Of a stretch of 64,000 nt of DNA, positions 1-8,097 are shown in pieces (positions within the stretch are counted from its first letter, which is position 1; each line of letters starts with the position of its first letter). Source of the stretch: Pseudomonas sp. 31-12 (lineage in GTDB: Bacteria > Pseudomonadota > Gammaproteobacteria > Pseudomonadales > Pseudomonadaceae); the NCBI RefSeq assembly GCF_003151075.1, contig NZ_CP029482.1, forward strand, positions 5,022,001 through 5,086,000. Reading direction: 5' to 3'. A program made the translations under genes and the position numbers. The notes under the pieces are model-generated. The model did no database searches. It saw only the letters and a program-made list of their open reading frames with translations, and was not told the DNA's origin.

Positions 1-88
1 GCGAGCAAGCTCGCTCCCACAGGTTTTGCGTCAATCTGGACATAGTGATCAATACAAAAACTGTGGGAGCGTGGCTTGCCCGCGATGG
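1..88. repeat. REPIN-like inverted REP pair, cut by the window edge
   Basis: Two REP-type sequences face each other: bases 1-22 (ending GCTCGCTCCCACAG) and 61-88 (starting CTGTGGGAGC and ending in CGCGAT). This is the REP type built on GTGGGAGC...GCTTGC...CGCGA. The left member is truncated by the window start. Paired REPs of this kind are known from fluorescent pseudomonads and are thought to be mobilised by RAYT transposases. Confidence 0.8.
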
Positions 89-174
89 CGGTTGATCAGG
101 CAACACATGAGCTCCGGGCTAGCCGCAACCGATCATTCGCCGTAGCATCGCGCCATTGTTTAGCCGAGGTGCCT

Positions 175-402
175 ATGCTGATTCCCTACGACCAACTTGA
201 AGTCGACACCCTCACCCGCCTGATCGAGGATTTCGTGACCCGCGACGGTACGGACAACGGTGACGACACGCCGTTGGAAACCCGTGTTCTGCGCGTTCGC
301 CAGGCTTTGACCAAGGGTCAGGCGCTGATTGTTTTCGATCCAGACAGCGAGCAATGCCAGTTGATGCTCAAGCACGATGTGCCCAAGCACCTGTTCGACT
401 GA
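175..402 (+). CDS. YheU family protein (UPF0270)
   Basis: A 75-residue protein starting MLIPYDQLEVDTLTRL and containing the TRVLRVRQALTKGQALIVFD segment typical of the small YheU family. Its function is unknown; it is soluble with no signal peptide or membrane segment. I chose the ATG at 175 because GAGGT lies 6 bases upstream and the family starts with MLIPxxxL; the open frame extends further upstream but into REP sequence. It converges on the CsrA-type gene, with 5 bases between the stop codons. Family call is firm, function is not known. Confidence 0.85.
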   Translation: MLIPYDQLEVDTLTRLIEDFVTRDGTDNGDDTPLETRVLRVRQALTKGQALIVFDPDSEQCQLMLKHDVPKHLFD

Positions 403-407
403 GGCGC

Positions 408-593
408 TCAGCGTCCTTTGGTTTTGGCCAGTTTGATCTGGATGCGCTCGTAGACCTCGGCCCGATGCACATTGACGTTCTGTGGCGCTTCGACACCGAA
501 GCGCACACTGCCTCCGTTGACAGCGATGATGCGCACTGAAATGTTGTCACCGATGGAAATCATCTCGCCCACAACGCGACTGAGTACAAGCAT
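408..593 (-). CDS. CsrA/RsmA-family post-transcriptional regulator (paralogue)
   Basis: A 61-residue RNA-binding protein of the CsrA/Rsm family, which binds GGA motifs in mRNA leaders to control translation and is titrated by Rsm sRNAs. The fold is recognisable from MLVLSRVVGE, IGDNISVRI, VRFGVEAP and VHRAEVYERI. Leu4, Arg6, Val42, His43 and Arg44, part of the RNA-binding surface, are present, but the residue after Arg6 is Val where classical CsrA has Arg7. Pseudomonads carry several paralogues (RsmA, RsmE, RsmI and others); this one is divergent and I cannot assign it. The internal ATG at 593 is preferred over 602 because family members begin MLxL. Confidence 0.88.
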   Translation of the reverse strand: MLVLSRVVGEMISIGDNISVRIIAVNGGSVRFGVEAPQNVNVHRAEVYERIQIKLAKTKGR

Positions 594-737
594 GGCATTC
601 ATCCTTCAGGGTTACCGGCCCTTGAAGATGCCCGTCGCACCGCCGCTCTTCAATGCAACGACGGCAATTCAGTCTTGCCCTACAGCACAGGACCATCCCC
701 CCTTACGGAAGCGTCTTACAAATCCTTTGATGTCGCT

Positions 738-1070
738 TCAAGAAGCGGAGAAACGCGGGCCGAATAGAATGACGCTGGCCCCGATCACGCACAGTGCCAC
801 GCCCAACCAGTCCGACCCCAGGGGACGAATCCGCTCGACCACCGCCAGCCAGCCGATCGAGGCGACGATATAAATGCCGCCATAGGCGGCATAGGCGCGA
901 CCGGCGTAAGTCGCCTCGACACGGGTCAGTAGCAGCGCGAATAACGTCAGGCTGAGCAGTGCCGGCATCACCCACCAAATGCTTTTACCTTGGCGCAGCC
1001 ACATCCAGAACGCGAAGCAGCCGCCGATTTCGAACAGCGCCGCGAGGAAAAACCACAAGTAATTGAGCAT
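738..1070 (-). CDS. YnfA family small membrane protein (UPF0060)
   Basis: A 110-residue integral membrane protein with four predicted hydrophobic helices (about residues 4-24, 30-50, 60-78 and 85-105). The motifs [27 protein letters not shown] and [13 protein letters not shown] are those of the YnfA family, which resembles small multidrug resistance transporters in size and topology. A transport role is inferred from that resemblance; substrates are not evident. It stands alone, with 144 bases between it and the csrA-like gene and 64 bases separating it from the oxidoreductase gene upstream of it in window coordinates. Confidence 0.88.
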   Translation of the reverse strand: MLNYLWFFLAALFEIGGCFAFWMWLRQGKSIWWVMPALLSLTLFALLLTRVEATYAGRAYAAYGGIYIVASIGWLAVVERIRPLGSDWLGVALCVIGASVILFGPRFSAS

Positions 1071-1134
1071 GCAGACGTCTCGTGAGAATGGCCGGTTGCG
1101 GCCACCCTAACGACGGTGTTGCGCATGGGCAAGT

Positions 1135-1950
1135 TCAGCCTGCGTTTTGTTTGGCCTTGGCGCGCATTTTGTCGGCCATGGTGGTCATTTCGTTGTAGAG
1201 CAATTGCGGGTTTTTCTGCTTTAGAGCCCAGGCCATACGGCCCTGTTCGTGTGGCAGGATCATGAATTCACCGGCGGCGACGTGCTCGTAGATGTAATCG
1301 GCAATGTCGGTCGCGGTGATCGGCGAACTTTCCAGCAATTTGCCGACCTGGGCTTTCATGGCCGGGGTCGGGCCACGGAAGGAGTCCAGCAAGTTGGTCT
1401 GGAAGAACGACGGGCAAACCACGTGCACGCCCACTTCCTGTTGCGCCAGTTCGACCAGCAGGCTTTCGGACAATGCCACCACGCCGGCCTTGGCCACGTT
1501 GTAATTGCTCATGGCCGGGCCTTTCATCAGGGCCGCCATCGAAGCGATGTTGATGATCTTGCCTTTGCTTTTTTCCAGCAGCGGCAGGAAGGCCTTGCAG
1601 CCCTTGACCACGCCCATCAGGTTGATCGCGATCTGCCAGTCCCAGTCTTCCAGGGACAGTTCACTGAAGAACCCGCCCGACGCCACGCCGGCGTTGTTGA
1701 CGATGACATCGATGCCACCCAGTTTCTCTTCACAGGCCTGGGCGAAGGCCGTCAGCTGGCTGTAATCACGCACATCGCAACGCTGGATAAAACCGTCGCC
1801 GCCCACTTCACGAACCTGTTTCAGGGTTTCTTGCAAACCGGGCTCGCTGACATCCGACAAGGCCAGCTGCCAGCCTTCACGCGCCCAGCGCAGCGCGATT
1901 TCGCGACCCAGGCCTGAGCCCGCGCCAGTGATCATCATGCGATTTTGCAT
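1135..1950 (-). CDS. SDR-family NAD(P)-dependent oxidoreductase
   Basis: A 271-residue classical short-chain dehydrogenase/reductase. It shows the cofactor motif TGAGSGLG (8-15), NNAG (85-88), the catalytic Ser near 137 and YNVAK with Tyr150 and Lys154. The C-terminus is Lys/Ala rich. The substrate cannot be read from sequence; close relatives in pseudomonads are annotated only as SDR oxidoreductases. The start at 1950 (MQNRMMITGAG) has an AAGG element about 10 bases upstream and puts the Rossmann motif at the usual position; the frame is open upstream to 2046 without a convincing start. It is transcribed away from the DUF3309 gene. Confidence 0.85.
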   Translation of the reverse strand: MQNRMMITGAGSGLGREIALRWAREGWQLALSDVSEPGLQETLKQVREVGGDGFIQRCDVRDYSQLTAFAQACEEKLGGIDVIVNNAGVASGGFFSELSLEDWDWQIAINLMGVVKGCKAFLPLLEKSKGKIINIASMAALMKGPAMSNYNVAKAGVVALSESLLVELAQQEVGVHVVCPSFFQTNLLDSFRGPTPAMKAQVGKLLESSPITATDIADYIYEHVAAGEFMILPHEQGRMAWALKQKNPQLLYNEMTTMADKMRAKAKQNAG

Positions 1951-2237
1951 AGCAAACAGCCTTGTTGTTCCGGGGAAGATGCCCTGAGTGTAGCGAAGGA
2001 CATTGCGCGACCCACGCTCCATCAGATTGCTGAATGGTCCGAGCAAACCGCTGGAGGGTGTGAATCAACTAACGCCGCCAAAAACGAAATAAGGCTTTCT
2101 TCGAAAAACATTAAAAAAACTTGGAATTTTCCGACACCCGCAACAGTCGGATTTTGTAAGCAGCTCGGGTTTATTGCAGTCCAGCTGACAGTTAAAAGCT
2201 AAAGTCATTCCAGAACACTTCCAACAAGGAAATAGAC

Positions 2238-2390
2238 ATGGGCACAATTCTTATCGTAATTCTGATTCTCCTGCTGGTAGGTGGTTTGCCGGTCTTTCCA
2301 CACTCAAGAAGTTGGGGTTATGGCCCGTCGGGTATCATCGGCGTGGTGTTGGTGGTGCTGTTGATTCTGCTGTTACTTGGCAAGATATAA
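2238..2390 (+). CDS. DUF3309 family small hydrophobic protein
   Basis: A 50-codon gene. The product begins MGTILIVILILLLVGGLP, continues with a hydrophilic middle FPHSRSWGYGPSGI, and ends in a second hydrophobic run GVVLVVLLILLLLGKI. That two-helix pattern with the Pro/Trp/Gly loop is DUF3309, a family of unknown function common in proteobacteria. AAGGAAATAGAC precedes the ATG and supplies the ribosome-binding site. A strong intrinsic terminator follows 20 bases after the stop, so this is a self-contained short transcript. Confidence 0.85.
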   Translation: MGTILIVILILLLVGGLPVFPHSRSWGYGPSGIIGVVLVVLLILLLLGKI

Positions 2391-2406
2391 AGTTTTAACA
2401 GGCAAA

Positions 2407-2434
2407 AAAAGAGGCCCTCGAAGGGCCTCTTTTT
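2407..2434. terminator. Bidirectional intrinsic terminator
   Basis: The perfect hairpin AGAGGCCCTCGAAGGGCCTCT (2410-2430, split by a short loop) is flanked by an A run on the left and a T run on the right, so it can end both the DUF3309 transcript and the converging sulfatase-type gene. Confidence 0.9.
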
Positions 2435-2447
2435 ATTGCGCCGAAAA

Positions 2448-4541
2448 CTAGTCCGGCTTGCCGTCAACGACACCGGCGGTGTTGTCGATCAGGCTCTTGG
2501 TGGCTGTCTGGATGAACGACTCGAGTTTCTGCTTGAGGGCCGCTTCGTCAGCCGACGCCGGAATCACTTCGCCTTTCGAATTGGCGCCCAATTCGTACTG
2601 ATACAGCTTGGGCGGCATTTCTTTCGGCAGCACCAGCACGCGATCCGCCGTCAGCAACGCGACGGTCTGATCGCTGCCCGAAGGCTTGATCACGCCAAAG
2701 CCCTTGTCGCCTTCCGGCAAATTCAGCAAGTCACGACCCCAGCACTGGTGAATCACGTCGCCGCCGATGCGACCCATGATGGTCGGCACGATATCGATCT
2801 GTGTGCCCACGGTGTGGTCAACCTGGCCGAACTTGTCCTGCACGCCCGGCCCGATCAGCAGCATCGGTACGTTGAAGCGGCCCAGGTCCATTTCGGTGAT
2901 CTGCTGCTCGTTGCCAAAACCGTGGTCGCCGACCACTACGAACAGGGTTTCCTTGAAGTACGGCTCTTTACGCGCCTGCTCGAAGAATTGACCCAGCGCC
3001 CAGTCGGAGTAGCGCATGGCGGTCAAATGTTCGTTGAGGCTGCCACGGTCAGTCACGCGCTCGACCGGCAAAGGCGTCGGCAAGGCGTACGGCGTGTGGT
3101 TGGACAGGGTTTGCAGCAAGGCATAGAACGGTTTTTTGTCTTTGCCATCGCGAGCTTTCAACTCTTCCAGACCACGGTTGAACATGTCCTGGTCGGACAC
3201 ACCCCAGGTTGGGTCGGAGAACACCGGGTTAACGAAGTCGTTACGTCCGATGAAGTTGGTCATGCCCTGGTTGCTGAAAAAGCCCGACTGATTGTCCCAA
3301 GCGAAATCGCCGTTGTAGACGTACACATCGTCATAGTCACGGGCGCTGAGCAACTGCGGCAGGCCAGACAGTTTGTGGCTGCCTTCCGGGGTCTGCATCA
3401 GGTATTCGAAACCCGGCAGGTTCGGGAAGCAGGCCATGGTGGCGAACATGCCCTGGTGGGTGTGAGTGCCGTTGGAGAAGAAGCGGTCGAACAGCAGGCC
3501 TTCTTTCGCCAGCTTGTCGAAGTACGGCGTGACGTTACCCGGACGACCCAAGGCGCCCACCGAATGACCGGCGAAGCTTTCCATCAGGATCACAACCACG
3601 TTCTTGATCGGCAGGGTTTTGTCAGCCGCCGGGGAGTAGTTACGACGCACGGCCGCGGTTTCGCCATCCACCAGTTTGTCGCTCGGTGTCAGCAACATAT
3701 CGCGGACGGTCTGCTGAGCCACTGGCTGATCCAGTGTGGCTTTCCAGATGTTGTCGCGGTCTTCGGACATCCGGCTCTTGGCCGCCGCGATCAGCGACAG
3801 CGTGCCGTTGAGGCCCAACTGGTTGGCGAAGTTCGAGTCGGTGGTGTAGACGTCACCCCAACGCAATGGCGGGCCTTGACGCAGGGTGCCACGAGCCGCG
3901 ACCACGCAGACCAGCAGGCAAACCACGAATACGACGCCTCGTGCATACCACGGGGCAACCTGACGCGTGCCGATGCTGCCGCCGCTGAACGGACCACGAG
4001 GACGGGTCGCCCGGTCGGCGCCCTTGAACGCCAGGGTCAGGATCAACGTGCCGAAAGCCCAGGCCAGCAGGTAGCGAACCACAGGAAAACCGTACCAGAG
4101 CATGCTCATCACGGTTTTCGGGTCTTCCTTCACGTACTGGAAGACCAGGCCGTTAAGGCGCTGGTGGAACTCGCGATAGAAATCCATCTCCATCAGGCCG
4201 AGGAACAGCGCGATGCTCGAGGCTATGGTCAGCCAGAAACGGAAGAACCCGCGAGCGGCCATGGCCCGGGAGCTGAACAGCGCCAGAATCAGCGGAATGC
4301 TGAGGTAGACCACCAGGCGCAGGTCGAAACGCAGGCCATTGGCGAAGGCCTCGAAAAAGGTCGAGGCCGGTGTATCGAGGATCATTTCGCGGTTATAGAC
4401 CAGCAGCGCGACGCGCAGCAGGCTGAACATGACCATCATGACCAAGGCACACAGCAGCGTGTAGGCCAGATGCGATTTGACGGTCGGTTGCAGCAGGCGA
4501 CTAGAAGCTCGCTGCTGACTCAGGGCGTCCGGGTTTGCCAT
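2448..4541 (-). CDS. LtaS/MdoB-like phosphoglycerol transferase (sulfatase fold)
   Basis: A 697-residue inner-membrane enzyme. Five hydrophobic segments (about 24-46, 75-92, 101-118, 152-172, 203-219) anchor a large periplasmic alkaline-phosphatase/sulfatase-fold domain. That domain shows VVVILMES (Glu321), GTHTHQG with the likely nucleophile Thr361, and VVVGDHG (Asp539-His540), matching the metal-binding and catalytic layout of lipoteichoic acid synthase-like enzymes. In Gram-negatives this group includes MdoB/OpgB-type enzymes that move phosphoglycerol to periplasmic glucans. The exact acceptor here is inferred, not shown. It is a single-gene unit ending in the shared terminator at 2407-2434. 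Confidence 0.83.
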   Translation of the reverse strand: MANPDALSQQRASSRLLQPTVKSHLAYTLLCALVMMVMFSLLRVALLVYNREMILDTPASTFFEAFANGLRFDLRLVVYLSIPLILALFSSRAMAARGFFRFWLTIASSIALFLGLMEMDFYREFHQRLNGLVFQYVKEDPKTVMSMLWYGFPVVRYLLAWAFGTLILTLAFKGADRATRPRGPFSGGSIGTRQVAPWYARGVVFVVCLLVCVVAARGTLRQGPPLRWGDVYTTDSNFANQLGLNGTLSLIAAAKSRMSEDRDNIWKATLDQPVAQQTVRDMLLTPSDKLVDGETAAVRRNYSPAADKTLPIKNVVVILMESFAGHSVGALGRPGNVTPYFDKLAKEGLLFDRFFSNGTHTHQGMFATMACFPNLPGFEYLMQTPEGSHKLSGLPQLLSARDYDDVYVYNGDFAWDNQSGFFSNQGMTNFIGRNDFVNPVFSDPTWGVSDQDMFNRGLEELKARDGKDKKPFYALLQTLSNHTPYALPTPLPVERVTDRGSLNEHLTAMRYSDWALGQFFEQARKEPYFKETLFVVVGDHGFGNEQQITEMDLGRFNVPMLLIGPGVQDKFGQVDHTVGTQIDIVPTIMGRIGGDVIHQCWGRDLLNLPEGDKGFGVIKPSGSDQTVALLTADRVLVLPKEMPPKLYQYELGANSKGEVIPASADEAALKQKLESFIQTATKSLIDNTAGVVDGKPD

Positions 4542-4767
4542 GTCGTTTTAGGACCCATTGGAAGTTGAAGTTTCAAAAGTGAAGCGGCGCCCTGCCCTCT
4601 GTTGGCCAGTTCTCGACCCCGGGGCTTGCGCGGTGCGCAAATGTTGCACGATCACCCGCAGCATTGCCATGAATTAGTGCCCGCAATGCTGACGCGGGCG
4701 AATTGTCTTGGAGGCCTTGTGAAAATTTCGTGCAACGTATATCCGGAAACAAAATAACCGCAAAAAC

Positions 4768-4793
4768 AAACGCCCCGAAAGGTCGGGGCGTTT
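4768..4793 (-). terminator. Intrinsic terminator of the START-domain gene
   Basis: The palindrome CGCCCCGAAAGGTCGGGGCG at 4771-4790 is followed, on the minus strand, by a T-rich tract. It lies 17 bases past the stop of the START-domain gene. Confidence 0.85.
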
Positions 4794-4810
4794 GATGAAA
4801 CAACGCGTGC

Positions 4811-5416
4811 TTATTTCTCGGCGCGTTCCTTCAGGGCCTTCAGCGTGTTGAACGGTGCATCAACCACGAACTTGTTGGCGACCATCGACGGGATGCTGCC
4901 GCCTGGCTCGGTGTGCACCTGATAGGTCACTTCAATCTGGTCACCCTTGGGGACGAACTTCCAGAAACCGTCAATTTTGGTGACACGGACGAAGCCCTTT
5001 TCCTCAGGAATGTACTTCGGCACGCCTTCGAGTTTGCGGGTCAGGCTGCCGTCGGCGCCTTCGGTGGTGGTGATATGCAGCACCGAATCACGCGGGGTCA
5101 CCGGCCATGGGGTATTGAATTGGCTGTAGGTCCAGCTCTGATCGCCTTCGTGCTTGAGCAGCTTCTGGGCCTTGCACTCGTGAATCCAGGCGCAGGCGCC
5201 AGAGACGTCTTCCTGCAGCGCGCGCAATTTGGCCATGGTGGTCTTCATCAGGGTCACGCCCTGGTAGGCCTTGTAGTCGGAACCGGCCACTTCACTCAGG
5301 GACACCTTGATGCCGTCTTGATTCTTGGCGACTTTCCAGTCCTCGGCCTGGGCGGCCGTGGTGGTCAGCAACACTGTCAAACCACACAGCACAGCCATAC
5401 GATGCAGCGAACCCAT
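4811..5416 (-). CDS. Exported START-domain protein
   Basis: A 201-residue protein with a signal peptide (residues 1-24, cleavage after TTAAQA). The mature part matches the START lipid-binding fold: EDWKVAKNQDGIKVSLSEV, the HECKAQKLLKH region, SWTYSQFNTPWPVTPRDSV and a C-terminal helix. START domains bind hydrophobic ligands; the ligand here is unknown, and the periplasmic location is inferred from the signal peptide. The start at 5416 is chosen because TAAGGAG lies 7 bases before it and it yields a clean signal peptide; upstream in-frame codons run into the YkgJ gene. The upstream neighbour ends 41 bases away in the same direction, so co-transcription is possible. Confidence 0.85.
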   Translation of the reverse strand: MGSLHRMAVLCGLTVLLTTTAAQAEDWKVAKNQDGIKVSLSEVAGSDYKAYQGVTLMKTTMAKLRALQEDVSGACAWIHECKAQKLLKHEGDQSWTYSQFNTPWPVTPRDSVLHITTTEGADGSLTRKLEGVPKYIPEEKGFVRVTKIDGFWKFVPKGDQIEVTYQVHTEPGGSIPSMVANKFVVDAPFNTLKALKERAEK

Positions 5417-5457
5417 AGTCTTACTCCTTATTGTTGAAGTTCCGTTCGTAGAACACA

Positions 5458-5712
5458 TCATGCAGCCGTCATTTGCTCCCACCATCCGAGCAGCTTGATC
5501 GCTTCGTCGCTGCTGCTTCCGCAGACTTCGACGTCGGCTTCAAACGCCGAACACACGGCAGGACGTTTCGGATCGCCGAAAATGCTGCACAGGTTATCGA
5601 CAGACAGTTGTACGCAACGTTCGCCAGCGGCTTTGCCATTAGGCATTCCGGGAATCGGTGAACTGATGGAAGGGGCAATGCAACAGGCGCCACAGCCTTC
5701 ACGGCATTTCAT
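5458..5712 (-). CDS. YkgJ-type cysteine cluster protein
   Basis: An 84-residue protein beginning MKCREGCGACC, with cysteines at 3, 7, 10, 11, 33, 42, 54 and 64. This CxxxCxxCC pattern with later cysteines is the zinc- or iron-binding signature of the YkgJ/UPF0153 family, whose function is not established. GAGC near the start gives a modest ribosome-binding site. It is followed on the same strand by the START-domain gene. Confidence 0.85.
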   Translation of the reverse strand: MKCREGCGACCIAPSISSPIPGMPNGKAAGERCVQLSVDNLCSIFGDPKRPAVCSAFEADVEVCGSSSDEAIKLLGWWEQMTAA

Positions 5713-5878
5713 GACGACAAGCTCCTCGCGACGGGTGATGTGTTAATGGACGGCGCACAGAGTAACCGCTAAAACAGTTGTTTAAAATTACCTGGACCGG
5801 GGTTTTTGCGCTCAAACGAATGTGACTGACCAGTCTCCGACAAAGCGTCTGGGTCGCGGGTCACGAATCAGAGCAGAT

Positions 5879-6367
5879 TTACTGCTTGAACTCGAAATCC
5901 AGCGCTGCGCCTTCGACGTCCCGACGTTCCTCATTGCGCAGTTGCAACTGCATTTCGTTGCTGAGCAGCCGGCCGTTGAGCTGAAACTGACTGTTCTTGT
6001 CACCGAACATTTGCGGCAACACGGCGTCGCGTCGCGGCAATGGGACCGTCCCGACCGGTTTCAGCTCTTCGACCATGTCTTTAGGCAGGCTCAAGTCCAG
6101 ATCGGCGGACGGGAGTTGGGTCTTCGCCACTTCACGGGCCGATTTGGACTTGGAGGCAATCGGCGGTCGTTTTTTCAGCGCTGCCGGTTTCTTTTTGACC
6201 GGGGCGGCGTTCTTTTTCACCGCAGCAGCTTTCTTGACGGTCGCCGGTTTTTTCGAGGTTGCGCTGGCTGCCGGTTTTTCCTGGGTCGAAGCCGCCATGA
6301 CGCCTTGGGCATGAACGGTCATGAAGAGACAGATCGATAGGCAGACGGCAGGAAAAATCGGTTTCAT
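5879..6367 (-). CDS. Exported Lys/Ala/Pro-rich protein of unknown function
   Basis: A 162-residue protein starting MKPIFPAVCLSICLFMTV, with a signal peptide ending near residue 25 (GVMAAS). Residues about 30-75 are a low-complexity basic tract of KKP, VKK and KKPAAL units similar in composition to histone H1 tails. The C-terminal 80 residues are mixed and charged (LPSADLDLSLPKDMVEELK, MFGDKNSQFQLNGRL). I do not recognise a domain. Similar Lys/Ala-rich pseudomonad proteins are sometimes labelled translation initiation factor 2, which the signal peptide contradicts. The start is the first ATG that gives a signal sequence; the frame stays open 117 bases further upstream. Confidence 0.6.
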   Translation of the reverse strand: MKPIFPAVCLSICLFMTVHAQGVMAASTQEKPAASATSKKPATVKKAAAVKKNAAPVKKKPAALKKRPPIASKSKSAREVAKTQLPSADLDLSLPKDMVEELKPVGTVPLPRRDAVLPQMFGDKNSQFQLNGRLLSNEMQLQLRNEERRDVEGAALDFEFKQ

Positions 6368-6456
6368 GGAACCAACGACGCTAACGACAGAGGGCCATAT
6401 GCTCGCCTGTTGTACGCAACATGACAAGCACGTGTACGAAACGACCGGCGTTCTTG

Positions 6457-7896
6457 TCAGAAACCGCTGGCCGTCTCCTGGCAAAGCTGCGTGGCCAACA
6501 TCCCCAACGTCATCAATGCCCGCTCGGCTTCACGATTCCAGGGCGTGCCACAGTTCAGGCGAATGCAGTGATTGAACTGCTCGGTGTTACTGAAAATCAG
6601 CCCCGGTGCGATGCTGATGCCCTGCTGCAACGCACGCACATGCAGCTCCTGAGTGTTGACCCGTCCTGGCAGGCTGACCCACAGAATGAAGCCGCCCGTG
6701 GGTCGGGTCATTTGCGTGCCTTCCGGAAAGTACTGCTGCACCGCCAGCTGGAAGGCGCTGAGGTTCTTGCGGTATTCCTGACGGATGTAGCGCAAGTGAC
6801 GGTCGTAACCGCCATTCTCAAGGTACGCGGCGATGCCCATTTGCGTGACGCTGCACGCCGAATGCGTGCTGAACGTCTGCAAACGCTGAATCTCTTGCTG
6901 ATATTTGCCGGCGATCATCCAGCCAATCCGCACGCCCGGTGACAGGGTCTTGGAGAAGCTCGAGCAATAGATCACTCGATCCAGCCGGTCGTAGGCCTTG
7001 AGCGATTTGGTCCGACCTTGCTCGAACATCAACTCGCCGTAGATATCGTCTTCAACGATCTGGATATCGAAATCCGAGGCCAGGCGCAGCAGTTGCTTCT
7101 GCCGCTCTTCGGGCATGGTGCCGCCCAGTGGATTACTCAGACGCGTGGTCAGCACCAGCGCCTTGATCGACCACTGGTTGGCCGCCAGTTGCAGGGCTTC
7201 GAGGCTCATGCCGGTCGCCGGGTCGCTCGGGATCTCGATGACTTTGAGGCCCAGCAGGTCGGCCAGTTGCAACAAACCATAATAAGTCGGTGACTCGGCG
7301 GCGATCAGGTCGCCCGGCCGGGTCAGTACGCGCAGTGACATCTGCAACGCATCGACGCAGCCGTGGGTGATCACCACTTCGGAAGGATCAACCACCACGC
7401 CGGCATCACGCATGCGGATCGCCACCTGCCGGCGCAACGGTTCAAAACCGGGGCTGAACATGTAACTGAAGGCACGCGGGCTATGGAAACGGGTGACTTT
7501 GGCCAATTGCTGGTGCAAAGCGCGGACCGGCAAATAATCGACGCTCGGCACTGCCGCGCCCAAGGGAAAAACCCCCTCGCGACGGGATTCGACCAGCACT
7601 TGCTGAATGATGCTGCTGCGAGTGACCAGACCGGGCCGCTCGACCCGGGCGATGTCCGGCGTTGGCGCTGTCAGGGCTGGTGTCTGGTGCACGTAATAGC
7701 CCGACTGCGGCCGGGCGCGGATCAGCCCCTGATCCTCGAGATTGGCGTAAGCCTGCAAAACGGTCGCATGGCTGACGTTGAGCTGCGAGCTCATCTTGCG
7801 CACCGAAGGCACGCGTTCCCCCGGTTGATAGACACCACGGCGGATGTCTTCGGCCAGTTGCTGAGCAATACGTTGGTAGAGCAAAAGATTGGTCAT
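6457..7896 (-). CDS. MocR/PdxR-type GntR regulator with aminotransferase domain
   Basis: A 479-residue fusion of an N-terminal GntR winged helix (residues 1-72, with the recognition region LNVSHATVLQAYANLEDQGLI) and a fold-type I aminotransferase domain (about 110-470). The PLP-binding lysine is visible in SSFSKTLSPGVR (Lys316), with Asn255, Asp283/284 and Tyr286 in expected places. MocR proteins use PLP or amino-acid adducts as effectors to control amino-acid or cofactor genes. No divergent target gene exists here: the upstream neighbour reads in the same direction, so the repeats just upstream (7961-8023) suggest autoregulation and any other target lies elsewhere. Confidence 0.9.
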   Translation of the reverse strand: MTNLLLYQRIAQQLAEDIRRGVYQPGERVPSVRKMSSQLNVSHATVLQAYANLEDQGLIRARPQSGYYVHQTPALTAPTPDIARVERPGLVTRSSIIQQVLVESRREGVFPLGAAVPSVDYLPVRALHQQLAKVTRFHSPRAFSYMFSPGFEPLRRQVAIRMRDAGVVVDPSEVVITHGCVDALQMSLRVLTRPGDLIAAESPTYYGLLQLADLLGLKVIEIPSDPATGMSLEALQLAANQWSIKALVLTTRLSNPLGGTMPEERQKQLLRLASDFDIQIVEDDIYGELMFEQGRTKSLKAYDRLDRVIYCSSFSKTLSPGVRIGWMIAGKYQQEIQRLQTFSTHSACSVTQMGIAAYLENGGYDRHLRYIRQEYRKNLSAFQLAVQQYFPEGTQMTRPTGGFILWVSLPGRVNTQELHVRALQQGISIAPGLIFSNTEQFNHCIRLNCGTPWNREAERALMTLGMLATQLCQETASGF

Positions 7897-7960
7897 GACG
7901 CAGCACTCGATTTCACGGGCATTTTATTCTTGTGTGAAACAATACCGGAACAGTTTAGAA

Positions 7961-8023
7961 GTGTACTGGGACAGTTGCCACAATAGTCGACCGTACAGTG
8001 CAGTGTCAGCAAAAACTGTACTG
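7961..8023. promoter_or_regulatory. Candidate MocR operator: repeated GTACAGT/ACTGTAC boxes
   Basis: Upstream of the MocR gene lie GTACAGT at 7993-7999 and its reverse complement ACTGTAC at 8015-8021, about two helical turns apart, plus related GTGTACTGGGACAGT at 7961-7975. MocR regulators usually bind pairs of such boxes. Binding is inferred from position and symmetry. Confidence 0.5.
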
Positions 8024-8047
8024 TTTTGAGAGGCATTTGGCAGGCGC

Positions 8048-8083
8048 AAAAAAACCCGGCGCTGTCGGGCAGGCCGGGTTTTC
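8048..8083 (-). terminator. Intrinsic terminator of the OmpA operon
   Basis: AACCCGGC (8053-8060) pairs with GCCGGGTT (8073-8080). On the minus strand the hairpin is followed by a run of seven T, 18 bases after the OmpA-family stop codon. Confidence 0.85.
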
Positions 8084-8097
8084 CAGAAACGCAGCCC

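Noticed and set aside
2436..4568. 710-codon plus-strand ORF
   Set aside because: Shadow of the LtaS-like gene: His/Arg/Gln-rich nonsense, while the minus strand has full catalytic motifs and membrane segments.
4573..4803. 76-codon minus-strand ORF between the LtaS-like and START genes
   Set aside because: It starts inside the START gene terminator, has no ribosome-binding site and shows no domain; the gap is probably the promoter of the LtaS-like gene.
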